A stretch of DNA of 64,000 bases from positions 6,354,896 through 6,418,895 of the forward strand of contig NZ_CP077087.1 in NCBI RefSeq assembly GCF_014268495.2, given 5' to 3'. The DNA is from Pseudomonas monsensis (GTDB taxonomy: Bacteria > Pseudomonadota > Gammaproteobacteria > Pseudomonadales > Pseudomonadaceae). Under the pieces are notes generated by a model. That model was not told where the DNA came from. It ran no database searches and saw nothing but the letters and a program-made list of their open reading frames with translations. Shown piece by piece: positions 35,497 to 42,852 of this stretch. Position 1 is the stretch's first letter. Each line of letters begins with the position of its first letter. The translations under genes were made by a program, and so were the position numbers.

Positions 35497-35880
35497 ATGA
35501 AAGCTTCGTACGAGCTTCACAGAGCGGCAGACAACGGGTGGATTTTCCAGCTCAAGACTGGGAACAACCAGGTTCTGCTTCAAAGTGATAGCTATCGAAC
35601 CTTAGGAGGTTGCTTGAACGGCATCGAGTCCTGCCGAGAGCATTCGCCATACGACAGATTTTACGGAAGGATTGAGCGTTCGTTGCATTTCACATTTCAC
35701 GTGAAGGCTTCAAACAACAGAGTTATTGGACTTGGATGCGCGAGCAGATCAGCCGATGAAAGAGAGAACGCAATTGGGTTGGTCAAACGTTACGCCCAGA
35801 TCGCACAAATCATCGATTGCACAAAGAAGGAGCTGACACGAATCAGACAGGGATACTACGAGAAAGACGATCAAACGTAG
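35497..35880 (+). CDS. YegP-like (DUF1508) protein
   Basis: 127 residues. The DUF1508 pattern is visible in YELHRAADNGWIFQLKTGN and LGGCLNGIESCREHSP, the short beta-beta-alpha repeat of YegP. A helical tail (ERENAIGLVKRYAQIAQIID) follows. DUF1508 proteins are small and of unknown role. It sits between the STAS-like gene and the ubiquitin-like operon and may belong to neither. Confidence 0.7.
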   Translation: MKASYELHRAADNGWIFQLKTGNNQVLLQSDSYRTLGGCLNGIESCREHSPYDRFYGRIERSLHFTFHVKASNNRVIGLGCASRSADERENAIGLVKRYAQIAQIIDCTKKELTRIRQGYYEKDDQT

Positions 35881-36071
35881 ATGAGAACCATAGCGCAACG
35901 CCACATTGCGCGAAGGTACTGAGTCGAGATGCCTCTAACGAAAGCTGAGTATCTCTGCGTGACCCGCACCAGTCAAGTACTGGTTGGGACTCCTCTCCTC
36001 TACGGCTAATTCTGGCTTCCATTTGGAAAGCCAAGTACCCGCGTGAGCGGAAATCATTAGGAGATATACCC

Positions 36072-37163
36072 ATGCAACAAGAACAAATGCAACACCAGCA
36101 GCGCCACAGCATCGAAGTGGCAAGCAACGATCTGGTTTATCGCCAGGTTAACCTCCAAGACAGTACCCCAACTGGTGCTCAAATCGCCGCGGCGTCTGGG
36201 TTCAAGCCCGACCAATCACCAGTGATCTTGCAGATGTTTGAATCTGGCGCCCAGGAAGACATCCGTCCAGATGAGACTGTCACTTTGAGCGAGGGGGTTA
36301 ATCGCTTCATCGTCGTTGAGTCTGACCGCAAGTACCTGCTTATGGTGGATGGCGCCCGCTATGAGTGGCCCAGCAAACATATCTCCGGTCACACCGTTCG
36401 CAAACTCGCCGATGTCGGGACGGAAAAACGTCTGTTGCTTGAGCGTGAAGATGAGCCTGATCAGGAGATTGAAGACACTCATCTGATCAACCTGGACAAG
36501 GATGGAATCGAACGCTTTATCACCCGCAAGCCAATCTGGAAGCTGAACATCCAGGGTGAAGTGTATGAGTTCGACAAACCCATCGTGCCTGTACGCGAAG
36601 CGATCGTAGCCGCCAATTTGAACCCGAACCTCGACTGGCACATCTTCCTCATGGTTCGCGATCAGCCTAAGCAGGCCCTGGAAATTGGTGACAACATCGA
36701 TTTGCGTCCTGAGGGTATCGAAAAGCTACGCCTGACCCAAAAGGATGTGAATAACGGCGAGGCGGCTCTGCCGCTTCGCCGCGACTTCAAACTTCTGCCC
36801 CGGGACGAACAATATCTCGACACTGTTGGTCATCGGTGGGAAACCCGCAACACTAGTGAAGGCGGGCGTTGGCTGGTGATTCACGGTTACGCGTTGCCTG
36901 ATGGCTATTCGGAAAAAGTCGTTCAGATGGCCTTGAACATTCCCCCAACCTATCCCAACACCATGCTGGACATGTTTTACCTTTATCCGGCCGTACGGCT
37001 GGCCAACGGTGGTGAGATTGCACAAACGCAAGTTCAAGGCCAAATCGACGGCGTGACGTTTCAAGGTTGGTCTCGTCATCGCAGCTGGGATCCGGCCAAC
37101 GACAATGTGGTTACCCAGCTGTTTATGGCCGACGGTTGCCTGCTGAAGGAGGTTGGTCTGTGA
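36072..37163 (+). CDS. triple ubiquitin-like protein fused to an E2-like domain
   Basis: 363 residues, with AGGAGATA before the ATG. Three beta-grasp repeats follow each other at about 11-85, 86-157 and 158-230 (multiubiquitin type). Corresponding elements are the repeat openers RHSIEV, KYLLMV and WKLNIQ and the closers NRFIVVES, ERFITRK and EKLRLTQK. Residues about 235-363 are an E2/UBC-like domain of the prokaryotic E2_E kind (PPTYPNTMLDMFYLYP, then FQGWSRHRSWDPANDN). There is no Gly-Gly tail after any repeat. The only cysteine in the protein is Cys356, far from the usual E2 active-site position. The stop overlaps the next start (GTGA). Confidence 0.85.
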   Translation: MQQEQMQHQQRHSIEVASNDLVYRQVNLQDSTPTGAQIAAASGFKPDQSPVILQMFESGAQEDIRPDETVTLSEGVNRFIVVESDRKYLLMVDGARYEWPSKHISGHTVRKLADVGTEKRLLLEREDEPDQEIEDTHLINLDKDGIERFITRKPIWKLNIQGEVYEFDKPIVPVREAIVAANLNPNLDWHIFLMVRDQPKQALEIGDNIDLRPEGIEKLRLTQKDVNNGEAALPLRRDFKLLPRDEQYLDTVGHRWETRNTSEGGRWLVIHGYALPDGYSEKVVQMALNIPPTYPNTMLDMFYLYPAVRLANGGEIAQTQVQGQIDGVTFQGWSRHRSWDPANDNVVTQLFMADGCLLKEVGL

Positions 37164-38533
37164 CAGCACAATCTCGCCTTGTGCTGACGGAAGAAATCCA
37201 CACCGCGCTCCGGGAACACCTGTTCCCGGGTGACGGTAAGGAAGCCGCAGCCATCCTTATCTGTTCACGCTCGCCCGGCGCTTCGCTGAAACTTCTCTCG
37301 AAGAAGCTCATCTTGGTGCCTCATGAGGAGTGCAAGGTACGCAAGCCTGATGCGCTTACCTGGCCTGGCAAGTATTTAGAGCTGGCCATAGACGAAGCGC
37401 TCCCACGATCGCTGTCAATCATCCTGGTGCATTCGCACCCCGGTGGTTTGTTCAATTTCTCGATAGCTGATGACAGCAGCGATGAAAGTACTATGGTCTC
37501 GCTCGCCCAAGGAGTAGAGGCCATTCATGGCTCTGCCATTATGATTCCTGGCGGCGCCATGCGCGCCCGTGTCTACCATCCGGATTCGTCAGTACAAGAT
37601 ATCGCGATGGTGAACGTCCCAGGAAACAACATCTGTTGCTGGCCATATGATTTGTCAGGACAGCCACCAGGTATGGCTTTCACCTCAGCAATGACAGCAT
37701 CCCTGTCCAAACTGACTGCGGCCGTTATCGGCGTCTCAGGCACGGGCTCCATCGTGACTGAGCAGTTGGCAAGGTTAGGTTTCGGAAAACTTCTTCTAGT
37801 CGATCACGATCAGGTTGAAGAAAAAAATCTGAATCGAATCCTCAACTCGACACTCGCAGATGCTAAAGCTGGCCGCCCCAAAGTAGAGGTACTGGCCGAC
37901 GCGGTTGAGCGTATTCGAGGCGCCCGAATCGCTCATCCCATTAACGCTTCGATTTTCGATAGAGATACGGTTCAAGCGGTAGCCGATGCTGATGTCATTT
38001 TTTGCTGCGTGGACTCTCAACTGGGACGTCTGATTTGCGACCTCATGTCGTCGTCCTTCCTTACTCCTTTGTTTGATGTCGGTGTGACGATTCCTACGAG
38101 GTTATCGCGTACTGGAACACCGAAGATTCATGACGTACAAGGGCGAATCGACTATGTGCGCCCAGGTGGGCCAACGCTGAGTGACCGCAGGATTTACACA
38201 CCGGAATCCTTATACGCCGAGGAGCTGCTCAGTTCAGACCCGGAGGCTCATCGCGACCAAGTCGCCAGGGGCTACATCACCGGAGTGCATGAAGAGGCGC
38301 CTTCTGTGATCACGTTGAACATGCGAGCTGCCAGTGCGTGCGTCAACGAGTTCATCGCGCGAGCATTCCCTTTCCGTGAAGAAGATAACAGTGACTACAC
38401 CCAAACCCTCTTCACACTCTCAGGGTGTCTTGAAGACTTTGCGTCTGAGTCCTCCTTCGCCAAGAGCCCTAACGCGCTCCTCGGCGTTGGTGATCAAGAG
38501 CCGCTGTTGGGTCTACCACCTCTGGGAGTGTAA
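37160..38533 (+). CDS. JAMM peptidase fused to E1-like adenylyltransferase
   Basis: 457 residues from GTG 37160, which has a strong AAGGAGG site at 37146-37152 inside the upstream gene. The N-terminal JAB/JAMM domain has an intact zinc site: Glu28, His91 and His93 in HSHPGG, Ser101 and Asp104, in the canonical HxHx7SxxD spacing. From about 185 a ThiF/E1-like domain begins, with nucleotide loop GVSGTGS (191-197), DHDQVEEKNLNR (Asp215, Arg226) and FCCVDSQLGR. It should remove and activate the ubiquitin-like protein encoded just upstream. Which cysteine, if any, forms a thioester is unclear. Confidence 0.9.
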   Translation: MTAQSRLVLTEEIHTALREHLFPGDGKEAAAILICSRSPGASLKLLSKKLILVPHEECKVRKPDALTWPGKYLELAIDEALPRSLSIILVHSHPGGLFNFSIADDSSDESTMVSLAQGVEAIHGSAIMIPGGAMRARVYHPDSSVQDIAMVNVPGNNICCWPYDLSGQPPGMAFTSAMTASLSKLTAAVIGVSGTGSIVTEQLARLGFGKLLLVDHDQVEEKNLNRILNSTLADAKAGRPKVEVLADAVERIRGARIAHPINASIFDRDTVQAVADADVIFCCVDSQLGRLICDLMSSSFLTPLFDVGVTIPTRLSRTGTPKIHDVQGRIDYVRPGGPTLSDRRIYTPESLYAEELLSSDPEAHRDQVARGYITGVHEEAPSVITLNMRAASACVNEFIARAFPFREEDNSDYTQTLFTLSGCLEDFASESSFAKSPNALLGVGDQEPLLGLPPLGV

Positions 38534-38536
38534 GAA

Positions 38537-38881
38537 ATGGAAACGCTGCGTGGACTCTGGCGCAGGCTGGTTTTGAAATTTGATGACGTCCTTCCGCCTA
38601 GGCGGCTGGTCGTCGTCAAAGGTGATTCCCTGCCCCAAAAAATGCCAATTCGTTCCGTAATTCTGATGCAGGAGAGCCGAGAGGACTGGTCGGTTGGCCT
38701 GCAGTGTCCCTGCGGATGCGGACGCACAATTGAGCTCTTGGTGTTTGATGAGGCAAATCCTAGATGGGATTACAACGTGGATGCCGAAGGCCACCCCTCG
38801 GTTCATCCATCGGTGTGGCTGAAAAATGGCTGCAAGTCCCATTTCTGGCTTAAAAAAGGTCGGATTCAGTGGTGCCGTTAA
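38537..38881 (+). CDS. DUF6527 zinc-binding protein
   Basis: 114 residues, 3 bp after the JAMM-E1 gene. The family pattern is clear: LQCPCGCGRTIELL, then HPSVWLKNGCKSHFWLKKGR and a closing WC. The Cys residues could form a treble-clef zinc site. DUF6527 genes recur next to multiubiquitin, E1-like and JAB genes, so this is probably part of the conjugation system, perhaps as an adaptor. That role is inferred. Confidence 0.8.
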   Translation: METLRGLWRRLVLKFDDVLPPRRLVVVKGDSLPQKMPIRSVILMQESREDWSVGLQCPCGCGRTIELLVFDEANPRWDYNVDAEGHPSVHPSVWLKNGCKSHFWLKKGRIQWCR

Positions 38882-40785
38882 GGGCACCGCTGGCCTCAAT
38901 ATCAACAAGTAAAGCGGCAGGTACACCCTTGAATCTTCCAACGATGGAAATATCATTAGATTCAGCACAAGAAATCGCGGTGCCGCATCAGATCCTGCGC
39001 GAAAAACTGGCGCTGTCTCGCTCGCGCAGACGCTCGAAAGAGCTAGACCTCAAGCTACCGCCAGGTGAATGGATAGTCTGGTGGTACAGCAAAATCGTCA
39101 GAAACCTCGCCGACAATACTGTTCCTTTGGTGAAGGTCGTATTTCGCGCTCTCGATGGCAGCAAACTGACAGGCGAGACAGAAGTTCGCGATATCGCTCT
39201 TAGCCGTCTGCGCTTGTACCAAATGGGTGTAATCCTTCAGGACGGATATCCGGTCGCCAAGGTGGGCATGACCACAGAATATTTCGATGTCGACTTCAGT
39301 AATGGCTGGAAATTGAGTCGTGTTAGCCGCCACCAGCTCTGCGCCCCCAGTAGCCCGTACCTTCTTCCGGAGGAATGCGACGACGATTGGCTGTTGAGAT
39401 TTAGTTTGCCGGATAGAAAATCCTTGATAGTTAATTGCATTGATTTTCTGGTGAGCGGCTATTCGTTAGGTTCAGAAATTCCAAGAATTTTGACCACCTA
39501 TGAATGGCCAGAAGTGATGAGTCGCCTGCTGGCACAGTCAACCCCGCTGGAAGAGAGAAACCTGCCAGATCAGCTAGTCGTGTATCCGCACAGGGATATG
39601 CTGCAAAAAGACAGAGCCATCTTGGCGCTGCTCGCCAATGGAGACGGATGTGCGACGCGAGCTGCTAAGCACCTTTTTAGCCAAGTGAACCCAAAAAGCT
39701 TCAAATCGGGACAGCCTCATAGTTTGCAGGTTAGGCCATGGTTTCTTGGAGCTACAACCCTCAAATGCCGCGGCTTCTGGACGCAAGGCAAAACTCATTT
39801 CATCTGCACAGCTTTGGTGGGCACTCGTGAGCCTCCTGGACTCAAGATCGATATCCGTCGTGTGGCGAACGCACGGGATGAGAATGCTCCCGGTGATTTG
39901 GCGACCCCATTGGAAAAAGGGCGGCGGCTTGCTGAGAGTGATCTCGACATCGTGATGACCGACTCGCATCAGCCCATCAGCGACTACATCCATGAAGATA
40001 TTGAAGCTGAAGAATTTGAATTCATTACCACGCGAGAAAGCACTCGCACCAAAGTGGAGAAGCCATTTGGACAGGTGAGGTTCGTTCCAAAGGACATGGA
40101 TTTACCAGAAAAATACGGAACGGGAGATAGTCAGGGCCAGGGTGACGCTACGACGGGGAAGATGACTGCCAGTGCAATTACGATCGACATTGAGGTCCAA
40201 GGCGCGCTGATAGAAATGTGGAAAGCCTTCAGCCGAATGGCGCAGGGGGGAAAGATCAAAGGATTGTCCTGGTATGTGCCTGACCATGCCCACACCGAAG
40301 GTCCCCCGAAGTGTATTGCCTTCTCTGATAGGTTGGAGCTTGGCCCAAGCTGGGAACATAGAGATCCTCAAGCTCGGGTCGAAGAGTTTGAGAGACAAAA
40401 TAAATGGATCACTATTAAAGATGATGTTCGTCGGGGGATGATGTACCTCCTGGTAACCGAAGGCACTGATTTATATCTAGTCGCAGAAATCCAGCGCCAT
40501 CGCTGGATAGGTAAAGATTCAAAGCCAAAAGAACAGTCGTTTTGCGGGCTGATCTGCCATATCCATGACCACGACATAGCTCGGATAAAACAAATCTGCG
40601 GTCACATCGATCAAGCGCTGCCTGAGCACAACGGTGTCTTCAAAAATATGAGCTGGCCTTTTGATTACCAGTGCTACATTTTCCCGCACCATTGGGGCTC
40701 AGATCCTAATGCGCTTCTCGACAAAGCTGCAGCCAATGCTTTGAACGGAATCATTGATCTGAAGCACCGTCGCATGCGCACCTGA
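38869..40785 (+). CDS. large protein, possibly TnsE-like
   Basis: 638 residues with uncertain start: GTG 38869 overlaps the DUF6527 stop and has AAAAAAGGT upstream; TTG 38929 and ATG 38944 are alternatives. Two ordered parts (about 45-320 and 440-630) flank a charged linker (about 345-430). The C-terminal part has the order of elements I recall for Tn7 TnsE: a helix, then YLLVTEGTDLYLVAEIQ, then MSWPFDY and HHWG. The N-terminal part also has a TnsE-like EWIVWWYS start. TnsE directs Tn7 to replicating conjugal DNA. It is on the opposite strand to tnsABC-tniQ and next to cargo, so it could instead belong to the ubiquitin-like operon. No enzyme motif is visible. Confidence 0.5.
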   Translation: MVPLRAPLASISTSKAAGTPLNLPTMEISLDSAQEIAVPHQILREKLALSRSRRRSKELDLKLPPGEWIVWWYSKIVRNLADNTVPLVKVVFRALDGSKLTGETEVRDIALSRLRLYQMGVILQDGYPVAKVGMTTEYFDVDFSNGWKLSRVSRHQLCAPSSPYLLPEECDDDWLLRFSLPDRKSLIVNCIDFLVSGYSLGSEIPRILTTYEWPEVMSRLLAQSTPLEERNLPDQLVVYPHRDMLQKDRAILALLANGDGCATRAAKHLFSQVNPKSFKSGQPHSLQVRPWFLGATTLKCRGFWTQGKTHFICTALVGTREPPGLKIDIRRVANARDENAPGDLATPLEKGRRLAESDLDIVMTDSHQPISDYIHEDIEAEEFEFITTRESTRTKVEKPFGQVRFVPKDMDLPEKYGTGDSQGQGDATTGKMTASAITIDIEVQGALIEMWKAFSRMAQGGKIKGLSWYVPDHAHTEGPPKCIAFSDRLELGPSWEHRDPQARVEEFERQNKWITIKDDVRRGMMYLLVTEGTDLYLVAEIQRHRWIGKDSKPKEQSFCGLICHIHDHDIARIKQICGHIDQALPEHNGVFKNMSWPFDYQCYIFPHHWGSDPNALLDKAAANALNGIIDLKHRRMRT

Positions 40786-41101
40786 AGCTCAGCGTTAGCT
40801 GACCAGATCAGTTGCGCGATGTAATTCCTGTACCCCAGCGCTCTCTGTCTAAGCTATCCAGTGCTCATCACATGAAGAGGAGGATGGGTGTACGGCCAAT
40901 GCGTTTTATTTGAGCGTTTCAACGCTGAAGCCCGATTGCACCGACTACATCGTCTGTCATGCAAAAGCGATTGCTTAATGATGCTTCCGTTTCTTGGACC
41001 ACATTGGAACCGGCCGACGAAGCAGATCTCTGTATGGCAATCGCCGTATTCATCAGGCATATTGCCATCATTCAGCCGCGATATTACGAAAGGGAATTGG
41101 G
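40786..41101. other. intergenic region upstream of the Ntn-hydrolase
   Basis: 316 bp. It holds a perfect small hairpin AGCGTT-TC-AACGCT at 40913-40926 and a purine-rich AGAGGAGG near 40880, but no convincing gene follows that site. The Ntn-hydrolase probably has its own promoter here. Confidence 0.4.
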
Positions 41102-42391
41102 ATGACGGCAGAGATTGCGATTATGAGCCGAACTGCCGTGGTGCTTGCCGCCGATAGCGCCACGACCGTGACAACATGGAAAAACGGGGAGCTCGAGAAA
41201 CGCTATTTCAAGGGTGCCAACAAGCTGTATGAGCTGTCTAGACAAGCACCAGTGGGCCTGATGATTTTCGGTTCAGCCGCGCTTCAAACCGTTCCATGGG
41301 AGCTGTATATCAAGTCTTTTCGCGAAGACTTGGGCATCGAGCAGTTTGACAAGCTCGAAACCTATTCAGGTAAGTTCTTCGACTTTGTACAGCATAACGA
41401 AAAGCTGTTTTCGAAAGACAGCAAGGTAGATGCATTGCTCATGCTTGTTGGTGGAGCATCGTTCCGGCTGCAGCAAATGATCGCCGCGCACGTGGGCGTA
41501 GGCGACGTTCGAGGACTGGAATCTGTGCCAGCTCATGAAATTGATGCTGCGCTGACGCAAGCTGAAAGCGATGTGGAAGACCTACCGCTTCATAGACTCC
41601 TCACCGAAGTAGACATCGCAAACGCAGTTTCAGAAACCACCGAAACTTGGGAAACCGTTGCGGCTCAAAGCATCGCGATTTTCGTACAAGACGATACGCG
41701 TGCCTACCTGGTGCCGCGATTTGTAAATGCACTCATTAAGCTGGCCGTCAAACAGTTCCTAGACTACGCTCCGCTGACTGGAGTGGTGATCGCCGGATAC
41801 GGCAAGGAAGAATATTTTCCTGTCCTTGAGGTGTTTGACTGTTATGGGTTTCTTGGCGATCGATTGATCGTTGAGAAAAATATGAACGATTCCAAAGCGA
41901 TGAGCGCCTCGACGGCAGCAGTAATTCAGCCGTTCGCAACCACGCACATGATTGATACCTTTCGCATGGGCGTGTCACCTGACGTCTTCGATACGATCTA
42001 CGACTCCTCCTTGGTAGCGCTGAATGAAATGGGCGAGCGAGTGATGAACGCTTGTGGAGCACAAAATCCGCTGTCTCAACAAGAGCTTGAACAAATCACC
42101 CAGGAAACCCGAAAATCACACGCCGACCAATGGTATGAACAAATCCGAAACCAACATATATCTCCGCTCTCAAATATTATAAATTCCCTTCCGCTTCCAG
42201 ATATGGCGGGCTTGGCAAGGAGCTTGATTGAGCTAGAGTCACTGAAGGAGCGTGTTACGCGCCCCAGTGAATCCGTTTCGGGACCCATCGATGTAGCTGT
42301 GATTAGCAAGCATGATGGGTTCGTGTGGATTGATCGAAAGCATTACTTCAAACCCGAACTGAATCCCCGTTTTTTCAAGCGAGCAGAATGA
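41102..42391 (+). CDS. proteasome/HslV-fold Ntn-hydrolase with C-terminal extension
   Basis: 429 residues from ATG 41102, with AAGGGAATTGGG upstream. Removal of Met1 would expose Thr2 as the N-terminal residue. Counting Thr as 1, Asp falls exactly at 17 in VVLAADSATT, as in HslV and proteasome beta subunits. A Lys within GANKLYEL matches the catalytic Lys33 after a 7-residue insertion, and MIFGSAAL fits the Gly47 region. This is the Thr1/Asp17/Lys33 set of a threonine peptidase. It is not standard HslV (about 175 residues) or Anbu (about 240); about 220 further, mostly helical, residues follow. No ATPase partner is encoded beside it. The ubiquitin-like operon lies 2.2 kb upstream on the same strand. 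Confidence 0.75.
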   Translation: MTAEIAIMSRTAVVLAADSATTVTTWKNGELEKRYFKGANKLYELSRQAPVGLMIFGSAALQTVPWELYIKSFREDLGIEQFDKLETYSGKFFDFVQHNEKLFSKDSKVDALLMLVGGASFRLQQMIAAHVGVGDVRGLESVPAHEIDAALTQAESDVEDLPLHRLLTEVDIANAVSETTETWETVAAQSIAIFVQDDTRAYLVPRFVNALIKLAVKQFLDYAPLTGVVIAGYGKEEYFPVLEVFDCYGFLGDRLIVEKNMNDSKAMSASTAAVIQPFATTHMIDTFRMGVSPDVFDTIYDSSLVALNEMGERVMNACGAQNPLSQQELEQITQETRKSHADQWYEQIRNQHISPLSNIINSLPLPDMAGLARSLIELESLKERVTRPSESVSGPIDVAVISKHDGFVWIDRKHYFKPELNPRFFKRAE

Positions 42392-42594
42392 TGGAATTCG
42401 AAACGAGCTTCTCGGCCCCCAGTCCTGTGGAAACCACCGCATCGGTTACCGCAAAAGACGCGTTGCGCTTTGAGAACCAGCAAATTCACCCAGCTCGTCA
42501 AGCTACCGATGCCAGCAGTTACGATCTGATGATTCGTCAGGTTGATCGAAAGCCGAGCACTCGCGAAACGTTGCTTACACTCGCCAGCTGTTGA
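42388..42594 (+). CDS. small ORF coupled to the Ntn-hydrolase
   Basis: 68 codons from ATG 42388, overlapping the upstream stop (ATGA). The peptide starts MMEFETSFSAPSPVETTASV and is polar, without a recognisable motif. It ends before a terminator at 42648. It could be a real small subunit or a chance frame. Confidence 0.35.
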   Translation: MMEFETSFSAPSPVETTASVTAKDALRFENQQIHPARQATDASSYDLMIRQVDRKPSTRETLLTLASC

Positions 42595-42647
42595 TAGACC
42601 TCCCCTTGGAGCGGGTGATGACGCTAATAAAGTGGATGCGATAAAAG

Positions 42648-42671
42648 GCCTGCGGAGACGCAGGCTTTTTT
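42648..42671 (+). terminator. rho-independent terminator closing the left-arm cargo
   Basis: The stem GCCTGCG/CGCAGGC with loop GAGA is followed by six T. It marks the end of the plus-strand cargo before the convergent transposition operon. Confidence 0.92.
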
Positions 42672-42852
42672 GTTCATCATCCGAAAACCTCCATAGCAAA
42701 CCGGGCGAGGCTGCCTCGCGATTAGGATAGTCATAGCCTTCCAAACGACGAATTATGAATTTTCACATAATTGCGCATAAAGCTAATTTCTTGGAATAAT
42801 TTGCCAATTCAAAGTTTTAGCGGAGAAAAAATAATAATCCCCAACTGAGTGT

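Noticed and set aside
41102..42391. Calling the Ntn-hydrolase HslV or Anbu
   Set aside because: Length and C-terminal extension differ too much, and no hslU or Anbu partner genes are nearby.
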